Assembly: GCA_003327425.1 (NCBI GenBank) | Contig: QOQW01000015.1 | Coordinates: forward strand, 1-64,000 | From: Candidatus Ozemibacter sibiricus | Lineage (GTDB): Bacteria > Muiribacteriota > Ozemobacteria > Ozemobacterales > Ozemobacteraceae | DNA length: 64,000 bases | Reading direction: 5' to 3' | Shown here: piece by piece, positions 42,607-50,032 of the stretch | How the letters are laid out: each line of letters opens with the position of its first letter | Numbering within the stretch: the first letter of the stretch is position 1 | Notes under the pieces: generated by a model | The model's database searches: none | Seen by the model: the letters and a program-made list of their open reading frames with translations, nothing else | Told to the model about the DNA's origin: nothing | Program-made: the position numbers and the translations under genes

Positions 42607-45105
42607 ATGCATCGACTGTGGACCATGACCCTGTTGGCGGTCGTCGGCGGATGCGCCTTGGCAGCCGCCGCCCCGCTCTTCGACTACAGCGGCATCTTTC
42701 CGGCCGACCGGACGAACGAGGCGACCATCACCCATTTTCTCCTGCTTGACAAGCCGAAACGCCTCGCGTTCCGGGTGGTGAACCCGGCCGGGCAGCCGCT
42801 GCCCGAGGTGCGAGTGGTCGAGGTGACCTCCTCGTCCGATCGATCGGTCAGCCATTCTTCTGCGGCGGGACTGACCCAGGTCGAGCTTGTGGCGCCAGGC
42901 ATCTATGAAATCAAGGTCGGCACGACCGCCCCTCCGGGGAAAGAGGTCGCCTTCCGCCTCGAGGTGACCGATGCCGGACCGGTGGCGGCGGCCCCCGCCA
43001 CCGCTTCAGGTCCTGGAGCCTCGACCGGAACCTCTTCTCCTGCCATGGTCTCCATACCTGGTCCCGCCGGAGGCTTGGGAAGCGGCGCCCCCGGCCCGGC
43101 CACCGCGAGTCCAGCCCCGAGCGCCATGCCAGGAGCGGAACCCCCTCCCGCGCTGAACCTGCCACCCGCCTGGGGAGCCCAGGGCCCATCGACTCAGGCC
43201 GCCCCGCTCTCTTCGCCCTCAGAGACGGTCGGCATCCCGGTTCCCGGCTCTGCTGTTCCTGTTTCCGGGCCTGCCTCGGAAGCTCGGCCGTCGTCCGATC
43301 CTATCGCGGCGACCGCGTCCGGGACCGTGAATCCTGCGGCTGGAACGCCTCCCACCCCGGCTCCGACAGATTCGGGTGGCTGGGGGGCCCAGCTCCTTTC
43401 CCCGGCCGGAGGCGGCTTTGCCAACCCCTTCAAACCGGTGGAGGTCCGATTCGATCGTGAGATCCCGGCGGGAGTCCGCCTCGAAGACCTCGTCCAGGTC
43501 TTCCACCTGGATGCCGCCGGGCGGGAACGCCCGGTCGCGGGCAGCCTGGTCCCCTCCGGCCCGATGGGCATTCGCTTCATCCCGACAACGTATGTGCGGG
43601 GTGCCGTCTTCCAGGTCCGGGTGTTCGACCCTGTCCAGCGCCGTCAGATCGGGGCCTTCCGCTTCCAGACATTGCCGGAACTCCTCTTGAAAACCGAACC
43701 GGCGGGCGATGCCCTGCGCCTTCAGCTCTCGTGGCCCGAAATCAAAGATCTGTTGCCTGCCCAGGAGGGGCAGGTCGTCCAGTTGGGGGACGTGATCATT
43801 CGTATCCAAGGGAAGCAGGAAGCCCCGTTCGAATTCACCGTCACGCCAGACCTCCCCCCGTTCGGAAACAAAGACGGGATCGGATTCCAGGGGCAACCAT
43901 TCCAATTCGTTCTGACCGTGCCCCGCGCCCGCCTGCCGCAAACCACTCCGTTTGAAGTTCTCGTCCTGGCCCGGATCACTGACGTTCCCCAGCCCCTCGA
44001 AGTTCTGCGGACCACGGTTTCCGATCTTCCAGGGTCCGAAGAGGCCCTGGCTGACGTTCCCGCCGACGAAGACGAAGCGAAACCATCTCCAGCCACCCCG
44101 ACGGTTGGCGCCCCCCTTGCCGCAGCGGCCACGGCGCCGGCATCGCTCCCGCCTGCCGCGCCATTGGCGACTTCCGCGGCCTCTCCTGGAACGCCGGCCA
44201 CGGTTCCTCCACCCCCGCCACCCCCAGAGCCGATCGTCTTGAAGCCAGTGGTTCCGATGGCCGACCCTGGCCCCCGCGCCACCCTCGAGAAAGCCGGGTC
44301 TTTCAAGGTCGGCGAGGGCGGCCCCAACGATTTCATGGCATGGCCCCGCGGCCTCGACTGGGGGCCTGATGGCAGCTTGTGGGTCACCGACAGCCAGAAC
44401 CGGCGCGTGTACCGGTTCACCGAAGAAGGTCGCCTGATGAAGGCCTTCGGCCAGAAGGGCCGAGGGCCGGGCATGCTGGGCCTTCCCATCGACCTGGTGG
44501 TGACTCGGGAGGAGGTCTTCGTGACCGACACGGCGGCGCATGCCGTCCACGTGTTCTCGACCGAGGGCGAATTCCGGCGCACCATCGGCACCTGGGGCAC
44601 CCGCCCGGGCGAGATCGATCTGCCCCACGGCCTGTTCATCGCCTCTGATCAACTGGTGCTGGCCGATCGCGGCAATGCGAGGATCATGCGGTTCGGCCTC
44701 GACGGCACCTACCGTGGGGCTTTCGGTACCCGCGGCGAGATTCCCGGCGCCCTGAACCATCCGATCGCCGTTCAAGGCACCTCGGCCGAGCTGTTCGTGC
44801 TCGAGGACAAAGGCCGGCTCCAGCGCTTCTCCTGGGCAGGCAAGTTCCTGGGCGCCGTGCCCGTGACGATCCGCGAGCCTGGCCACATGCGGCTCGATCC
44901 GTGGGGCTGCTTGTGGATCGCCGATTCCGGTGCCAATCGCGTGGTGCGCCTGGACGCTCGCGGGAACGTGCTGCTGGCCCTCGAAGCCGGCGAAGGGGCC
45001 CGCCCCTGGGTTCCGACCGCCGTCGCCATCCGTACGGATGGCCTGGTCGCGGTCGCCGACGGCGAAGGAAAGCTGATTCGGCTCTATCGGCTGAAGGCCC
45101 CCTGA
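42607..45105 (+). CDS. Exported NHL-repeat beta-propeller protein
   Basis: 832 aa. A signal peptide (1-20; VVGGCALA could also be read as a lipobox) leads to a beta-sandwich-like N-terminal domain (about 25-120). A Pro/Ala/Ser-rich linker (about 125-260) follows, then a second beta domain (about 265-480) and another linker. The C-terminal six-bladed NHL propeller (about 560-832) has repeats built on GPDGSLWVTDSQNRRVYRF and RIMRFGLDGTY. Such propellers bind proteins or polysaccharides. SD CGGAGG before ATG 42607. It is followed by a FecR-like gene. Confidence 0.8.
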   Translation: MHRLWTMTLLAVVGGCALAAAAPLFDYSGIFPADRTNEATITHFLLLDKPKRLAFRVVNPAGQPLPEVRVVEVTSSSDRSVSHSSAAGLTQVELVAPGIYEIKVGTTAPPGKEVAFRLEVTDAGPVAAAPATASGPGASTGTSSPAMVSIPGPAGGLGSGAPGPATASPAPSAMPGAEPPPALNLPPAWGAQGPSTQAAPLSSPSETVGIPVPGSAVPVSGPASEARPSSDPIAATASGTVNPAAGTPPTPAPTDSGGWGAQLLSPAGGGFANPFKPVEVRFDREIPAGVRLEDLVQVFHLDAAGRERPVAGSLVPSGPMGIRFIPTTYVRGAVFQVRVFDPVQRRQIGAFRFQTLPELLLKTEPAGDALRLQLSWPEIKDLLPAQEGQVVQLGDVIIRIQGKQEAPFEFTVTPDLPPFGNKDGIGFQGQPFQFVLTVPRARLPQTTPFEVLVLARITDVPQPLEVLRTTVSDLPGSEEALADVPADEDEAKPSPATPTVGAPLAAAATAPASLPPAAPLATSAASPGTPATVPPPPPPPEPIVLKPVVPMADPGPRATLEKAGSFKVGEGGPNDFMAWPRGLDWGPDGSLWVTDSQNRRVYRFTEEGRLMKAFGQKGRGPGMLGLPIDLVVTREEVFVTDTAAHAVHVFSTEGEFRRTIGTWGTRPGEIDLPHGLFIASDQLVLADRGNARIMRFGLDGTYRGAFGTRGEIPGALNHPIAVQGTSAELFVLEDKGRLQRFSWAGKFLGAVPVTIREPGHMRLDPWGCLWIADSGANRVVRLDARGNVLLALEAGEGARPWVPTAVAIRTDGLVAVADGEGKLIRLYRLKAP

Positions 45106-45142
45106 ATCACCCCAGGCGCGCGCCACCTCCGAATTCCGTGCC

Positions 45143-45829
45143 ATGAAACCCACCGTCGTTCCGGGGAAAACACCTACCAACTTTGTGAGACAAAACCAAA
45201 CACGAGGGGATTTCCCTCAGCGGCGACACCTCGGCCCCGGGGCCTGGTGGGCATGGTCCCTCCTGCTGTGGTCGCTGGCCTCAGTTCCAGCCGCGACCGA
45301 GCCCCCTCGTGGAGGGTGGCAGATCGCCCGTCAGGAAGGCCGCGTCTGGAAAGTGGAAGCCCCCGGGCGGCTGGTGCCGGTGGCGACCGGTTCGATCATC
45401 GAACCGGGAACCGGCATCCGCACCGGAGATGATGGCCTCGTCAGCCTGGTAGGATCGGACGGGCTGCAGCTCCGACTCAAAGAGGAAACCGGGTTGTGGT
45501 TCTTCGCGCCGGAGCTGGGATGCCGGCTCGACCGCGGGTGCCTGGGCGTGCGACGGCCCACCACGGATACTTCTTCCAGCTCCTTCAAGGTGGCCACCCC
45601 CCACCTGGGCCTGGAGATCGCCTCCGGCATCGTGGTCATCAAGGTGGTGCCGCTGTTGAGCCGGGTGGCGGTGCTGCAAGGACGGGCCGCCGTTGCGCAT
45701 CGCAACGGCTGGCGCCTCGACCTGGGCCCCCGCCAGGAGGCCGCCGCCGCCTTCCCGGAGCTGTCTGCATCCTACCAGGCGCTCGATGACCTGTACTACG
45801 CCTGGTATTGGAAGGATCCTCGTCCGTAG
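45143..45829 (+). CDS. FecR-domain exported protein
   Basis: 228 aa. A basic N-terminus is followed by a hydrophobic signal or anchor (WWAWSLLLWSLASVPAA, about 35-51). A FecR-like beta domain (about 57-200) follows, with the pattern GRLVPVATGSIIEPGTGIRT then GDDGLVSL. In classical systems FecR domains receive a periplasmic signal; orphan copies often sit in envelope proteins. ATG 45143 lacks a clear SD. GTG 45186 is an in-frame alternative that would leave a more typical signal peptide. It lies 37 nt after the NHL gene. Confidence 0.65.
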   Translation: MKPTVVPGKTPTNFVRQNQTRGDFPQRRHLGPGAWWAWSLLLWSLASVPAATEPPRGGWQIARQEGRVWKVEAPGRLVPVATGSIIEPGTGIRTGDDGLVSLVGSDGLQLRLKEETGLWFFAPELGCRLDRGCLGVRRPTTDTSSSSFKVATPHLGLEIASGIVVIKVVPLLSRVAVLQGRAAVAHRNGWRLDLGPRQEAAAAFPELSASYQALDDLYYAWYWKDPRP

Positions 45830-45894
45830 GCGCGCGGGCCTGTCGGAGAAGGCGAGCGATTCGGCATTTGGCGGCTTTCCTCGTCCGTAGGCGC
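45820..45894 (+). repeat. Short direct repeat
   Basis: CCTCGTCCGTAGGCGC occurs at 45820-45835 and again at 45879-45894. Each copy is followed by a similar CCTGTCG about 6 nt later. The first copy contains the stop codon of the FecR-like gene. The duplication may have arisen by slippage across the gene end. Confidence 0.65.
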
Positions 45895-45982
45895 ACGACC
45901 TGTCGCCCGGCTGTCGCGGATTCCGGCTATCGGTCCGGGCGACGCTCTGTGGGGGCACTCCGCGAGAACCCGCGCCAGACGA

Positions 45983-46690
45983 TCAAAAAGGGCTGGGCTG
46001 GAAGAAGTGCAGAATCCGGGCTTTCAGGCTATCTCCCTCCCGGATGTCTCCGACCAGCATGACCTGCAGTTCTCCGCTGTCTGGAACATATTCCCGAATT
46101 TCGGTTCCTGCGGTGTCGAACGTTTCTTTCCGAAGCACACCTGTATTGGGGTTGTACAGGCGCAAGAAGTACCGTACGGCCGCTCCGGGGATCGGAGAAA
46201 ATTGGACGGTCAGCGTGCGTGAGAAGGCATCCCACATTTTGACAGGGGCCGAGGGAAACCGCGGGAGAACGGTCCAGGACAAGGGATGGGGCTTGTACTC
46301 TTTGGTCTCGCCGCCCTGCAGGTATTTCAAAACGTACGTTCCGGGCGGAAATCCATCGGTGGTTCTGGTCAGCAGCCGCTCATACCGCCCCGTGACGCTT
46401 TCGAACAACAGATCCGACCCTGGCAGCTTCACGCCCTGCTGATTCTCGATCCAACCGCCGCTGATGCCGGTGCCCTTCGCGGAGGCGAACAGGATATCCA
46501 TGTCGGAAGACCCTTCCTGGGTCATCTTGCCAGGCACCAGGACGAGTTCCTGCACTCCGCTCGTCGCCCCGCTTCCGCCGCCACCGCCTCCTCCGCATCC
46601 GACCAGAAGGAGAGCGCCCACCAACAATCCAAACCACAAGGCCACGCGGGGGTTCCCCCCTCGAACTGCGACTCGCGCCTCGTCTACCAT
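45983..46690 (-). CDS. Glycine-rich-linker lipoprotein of unknown function
   Basis: 235 aa from ATG 46690, chosen for SD GAGGTAGG; the frame is open further upstream but without an RBS. The signal peptide has lipobox LLVGC (Cys near 30), then a run of nine or so Gly. The mature part is beta-rich with Ig-like spacing, for example SGGWIENQQGVKLPGSDL and later SPIPGAAVRYFLRLYNPNTG. It ends in a terminal Phe. Outer-membrane or surface lipoprotein. It is divergent from the glycosyltransferase gene. Confidence 0.72.
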   Translation of the reverse strand: MVDEARVAVRGGNPRVALWFGLLVGALLLVGCGGGGGGGSGATSGVQELVLVPGKMTQEGSSDMDILFASAKGTGISGGWIENQQGVKLPGSDLLFESVTGRYERLLTRTTDGFPPGTYVLKYLQGGETKEYKPHPLSWTVLPRFPSAPVKMWDAFSRTLTVQFSPIPGAAVRYFLRLYNPNTGVLRKETFDTAGTEIREYVPDSGELQVMLVGDIREGDSLKARILHFFQPSPF

Positions 46691-46851
46691 GGTCCTACCT
46701 CGCTGCAACCCCGCATGCCGTCGGGGGAATGTGGAAGGTATCCTACCACGGCCTCGCGGGCAGGACAACGACTGGCCTGGAACTGCCGGACAAGCGGCCT
46801 TCCCCACGGATTGGGCCCCGACCAAGGCCGCAAGCGAGCGTCGATGGCGTC

Positions 46852-46880
46852 TTGACAGGCCATTCACGGCTGGGTAGAGT
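46852..46880 (+). promoter_or_regulatory. Consensus promoter producing a leaderless glycosyltransferase mRNA
   Basis: TTGACA (46852-46857), 17 nt spacer, TAGAGT (46875-46880). Only GCCCCC separates the -10 from ATG 46887, so transcription should start at the A of the start codon. No SD is available. Confidence 0.65.
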
Positions 46881-46886
46881 GCCCCC

Positions 46887-47978
46887 ATGCGCATCATTCA
46901 TTCCCTTGAAGGCATTTCCTGGAGCGGCGGGCAGCAGCAAACGCTGTTTTTGTGCCAGGGCATGGTCCAGGCGGGGCACGAGGTTCTTCTTGTCTGCCCG
47001 GCCGGGAGCGTGCTGGCTCAACGAGCGGCGGCCGTCGGAGTGAGGGTGCAGCCCGTGCCCTTTCGCCGGGAACTCGATCCCGCGACCTTGCTGGGCCTGT
47101 ATCGGGTGTTCCTGGCCTTCCGCCCTGATCTGGTCAACGTCCATCGGGCCTGGGCCCACACCATGTGGGCCCTGGTGGCCCTGGTCGCCAGGTTCCGTGG
47201 CTTGATCGTCACTCGACGGGTCCTCTTCCGGCCCGATTTCAACCCCATCAGTCTGGTCAAATACCGCACCCCCGCGGTGCGAGGCTACATCGCCGTCAGC
47301 GAGGCCGTGGCCGCCCGCCTGGCCTCGCTGGGCATCCCGGGCCGCCGCGTGAAGGTGGTCTATCCGGCGACCGACACCGACCGGTTCGATCCCGACCGGG
47401 TCCCTCCCTTGCGAGAGCCTCTACCGACCCCACCCGGCGCCGTGATCGCCCTGATGATCGGGAACTACCACCCCAACAAAGGCCATCTGGTGCTGCTTGA
47501 CGCCTTCCGGCAGGTCGCGCCGCAGTGGCCCGATCTGCACCTAGTTCTGGCCGGCACCGGAACGGATGGTCCCGCGCTGCGGGAGAGGGTGACCACGGCC
47601 GGGCTGACGGGACGCGTCCACCTGCTGGGGTTCCGTGACGACGTGCCGGCGCTGATCGCCGCCAGCCGATTCACCATCAACGCCAGTTTCGAGGAAGGAC
47701 TGGCCGGCACGATCCGGGAATCCGCCGCCATGGGGGTGCCCGTGCTGGCCTCCGACAACGCTTCGAACCAGGAACTCGGTCGCCGGCTCCCTCTGGTGTT
47801 CTTCCGAACCGGCTCGGCTCCTGATCTGGCCGCAGCCCTGCTCCGGTTCCGACAGCATGCTCCGTCGCCGGCCGAGCGCCAGGCTCTGCGCCGGGCCGCC
47901 ATCGCTTCCTTTTCGGTGCCGGCCATGGTCGAGGCGACGCTGGCCGCGTATCGCGCCTTGGTGCCTGAATTGTCATGA
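46887..47978 (+). CDS. GT4-type glycosyltransferase
   Basis: 363 aa, GT-B fold. The N-terminal Rossmann domain opens MRIIHSLEGISWSGGQQQT. The donor-binding half contains LMIGNYHPNKGH, LVLAGTGTDG and LLGFRDDVPALI. The EEGLAGTIRESAAMGVPV region supplies the EX7E-type motif. It is related to lipopolysaccharide and capsule sugar transferases; donor and acceptor cannot be specified. The stop overlaps the deacetylase gene (ATGA, 47975-47978), so the two probably modify the same glycan. Predicted to be translated leaderless. Confidence 0.88.
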   Translation: MRIIHSLEGISWSGGQQQTLFLCQGMVQAGHEVLLVCPAGSVLAQRAAAVGVRVQPVPFRRELDPATLLGLYRVFLAFRPDLVNVHRAWAHTMWALVALVARFRGLIVTRRVLFRPDFNPISLVKYRTPAVRGYIAVSEAVAARLASLGIPGRRVKVVYPATDTDRFDPDRVPPLREPLPTPPGAVIALMIGNYHPNKGHLVLLDAFRQVAPQWPDLHLVLAGTGTDGPALRERVTTAGLTGRVHLLGFRDDVPALIAASRFTINASFEEGLAGTIRESAAMGVPVLASDNASNQELGRRLPLVFFRTGSAPDLAAALLRFRQHAPSPAERQALRRAAIASFSVPAMVEATLAAYRALVPELS

Positions 47979-49033
47979 CACGATCCATTCCTGTTCTCTA
48001 TTACCATCGCATCGGGGCCCCTGACCCGTTGCACTTGAGCATCCCGACCGCGCTGTTCGACCGTCAGATCGGGTTTCTGATCCGCCGTGGGTTTCGCGGC
48101 ATCACCCTGGGACAATTGCTCCGCCACCTCGCTGGAACCGCCCCGGTGAACCATCCGACCTTCGTGGTCACCTTCGACGACGGGTTCCGGGACAATCTGA
48201 CCGAGGCCTGGCCGGTGTTGCGCCGCCATCGCTGCCCGGCCACCATCTTCATGGTCGGCCGGCTGATCCGCCCGCCGGACCAACCCCCGTCGTCCATGCC
48301 GCGCGATTTCAACGCCGCCCATCGAGCGGCCTGTCAGGGTGATCTCAGCGATTTCCTGTCTCGCCAGGAAATGCAGGAAATGCATGCCAGCGGGCTGATC
48401 GAATTCCATTCCCACAGTCTTTCCCACCGACAGGTGTTCACCGGGTGTACCCTGACCGGCGTCTACCCCGACACGGACGCCCACTGGGGAGTGCTTTCGG
48501 CGTATGGGGCGGGTCTGCCCGAGCGGTCCTGGCCCGTTTTTCCAAGAGCCCCCGGGCTGACCGCCCCTGCCTGGGAACCCGATCTTGGGCGCCTGCAGGC
48601 CGCCGGCCGCGACTGGTCGCGCGAATGGCAGGAATGGCAGGCCGGGCGGGGCAAGACGGTGCCAGCCGTGCCGGCCGAGTGGTTCCGGATCGAGTCGACC
48701 GCCGCCTATGAGCGGCGCGTCCGCGAGGAACTGGCGGCCTCGCGTGCGTTGTTCCAGGGCTTCCATGAACCCGGCACCGACCTGATCTGCTGGCCCTGGG
48801 GGGCCTTCACCCCCGCCGTCGTCCAGTGGGCCAGGGAAGAAGGCTACCACGGGGCGTTGACGACGGCTTCCGGGCCGACCCTGCCCGGCGGGGATCCGTT
48901 CGCCATTCCGCGCTACCCGGTCAAAAAAGGGGATCTGGCCCGCTTCGCCCTGGGGATCTGGCTGCGCACGTCGCCGACCCTGGCGCGGGTCTATGGGGTC
49001 ATCCGACGCTGGGGCCGTCCCCGGGGAACCTGA
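47975..49033 (+). CDS. NodB-type polysaccharide deacetylase
   Basis: 352 aa. The start YYHRIG and the motif VVTFDDGF (the first catalytic Asp pair) are followed by FHSHSLSH, the metal-binding His motif, in the carbohydrate esterase 4 fold. An insertion of about 90 residues, Trp- and Arg-rich, lies between the His motif and the C-terminal barrel part CWPWGAFT. It probably removes acetyl groups from an N-acetylated polysaccharide. No signal peptide is evident, so it either acts in the cytosol or starts elsewhere. It shares a translational junction with the glycosyltransferase. Confidence 0.85.
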   Translation: MTRSIPVLYYHRIGAPDPLHLSIPTALFDRQIGFLIRRGFRGITLGQLLRHLAGTAPVNHPTFVVTFDDGFRDNLTEAWPVLRRHRCPATIFMVGRLIRPPDQPPSSMPRDFNAAHRAACQGDLSDFLSRQEMQEMHASGLIEFHSHSLSHRQVFTGCTLTGVYPDTDAHWGVLSAYGAGLPERSWPVFPRAPGLTAPAWEPDLGRLQAAGRDWSREWQEWQAGRGKTVPAVPAEWFRIESTAAYERRVREELAASRALFQGFHEPGTDLICWPWGAFTPAVVQWAREEGYHGALTTASGPTLPGGDPFAIPRYPVKKGDLARFALGIWLRTSPTLARVYGVIRRWGRPRGT

Positions 49034-49183
49034 CCGCCGCCCCCACCTCCCACGTTGCAGGCGGGCTCAGGCCGGGGCAGGGAAACCCAGGCGGGCAAAG
49101 GAGGAAAGGCCGATCAAAAGCAGTCCCCTGGTTCCTGGATTCTTCTGCTCCCGCCAGGGCACTCTCCCTTCCGGGGGGTAGTA

Positions 49184-49192
49184 TGCTATAAT
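49184..49192 (+). promoter_or_regulatory. Extended -10 promoter giving a leaderless TPR mRNA
   Basis: TG-C-TATAAT is a perfect extended -10, with no clear -35. AGTCCT then separates it from ATG 49199, 6 nt in all, so the transcript begins at the start codon. The sequence just upstream is the motif also found at 52332. Confidence 0.65.
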
Positions 49193-49198
49193 AGTCCT

Positions 49199-50032
49199 AT
49201 GGGTCCTACTCCCGAGGAAATCATCAAGAAAGCCCAGAAAGCCCTCAAAGACGGGAAGAATACCCCCAGCGCCCTGACCGCCCTGGGCATGGCCTATTTC
49301 GAAAAGGGTCTGCTCGACAAATCCGCCTATTACTATCAGAAAGCCCTCGAACACGACCCGGATTTCGCACCGGCCTTCGCCGGCCTGGGCATCGTCTACG
49401 GAAAGAAGGGCCGGGTGACCGAATCGATCTTCAATCTCAAAGAGGCCATCCGCCTCGCTCCGGGCTGCGCCATTCTGTACAACTGGCTGGCCGATGCCTA
49501 CTTCGACCAGGGCCGGTTCGAAGACGCCATTCGTGAATATGGCCGGGCGACCCAGCTCGATTCGCTCGATGCCAACGCGCACAACGACCTGGCCGACGCC
49601 TACCGCCTGACCGGCGATCTGCAGCGAGCGCTCGAACACTACCAGGAAACGCTCCGCATCGATCCTCGCGATACCAACGCCCAGCTCGAGCTGGCCCAGG
49701 TGCTGGTCCAACTGGGACGACGCGACGAAGCGCGCCAGCGGCTGCTCGACCTCGTGCGCAACCACCCTGACACCGACGATGCCAAGACCGCCAAGGTCGT
49801 TCTGGGCACCATGGGGGTACAGGACGGCGACTTCATGTCAGCGCGCGATTTCTTCCTGCAAGCGGCCCGCGACTATCCCTTCAATCCGTCCATCCAGATC
49901 CAGCTCGGACTCTGCTACCTCGTTCTGGGCGAGACCGAAACCGCCTCTGAGCATCTGCAACGGGCCCATGATCTCGATCCCGACAATCCCCGCATCCGGC
50001 GCCTGCTGCAACAGATCGGGAAGAAGCGATGA
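49199..50032 (+). CDS. TPR-repeat protein
   Basis: 277 aa from ATG 49199. The frame is open upstream, but a TATAAT lies inside that part and no SD exists. About seven tetratricopeptide hairpins cover nearly the whole length (pattern ALTALGMAYFEKGLLDKSAY, then SALEHDPDFAP-like turns). No signal peptide or membrane helix. It is likely a cytosolic assembly or docking factor. The stop overlaps the next gene, a prepilin-like protein (ATGA), suggesting a PilF-like or chaperone role in a pilus-type machine. That role is inference. Confidence 0.85.
   Translation: MGPTPEEIIKKAQKALKDGKNTPSALTALGMAYFEKGLLDKSAYYYQKALEHDPDFAPAFAGLGIVYGKKGRVTESIFNLKEAIRLAPGCAILYNWLADAYFDQGRFEDAIREYGRATQLDSLDANAHNDLADAYRLTGDLQRALEHYQETLRIDPRDTNAQLELAQVLVQLGRRDEARQRLLDLVRNHPDTDDAKTAKVVLGTMGVQDGDFMSARDFFLQAARDYPFNPSIQIQLGLCYLVLGETETASEHLQRAHDLDPDNPRIRRLLQQIGKKR

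Noticed and set aside
45838-45982. A transposon footprint at the direct repeat
   Set aside because: The two 16-bp copies are only 59 bp apart start to start, without terminal inverted repeats or a transposase. Slippage is simpler.
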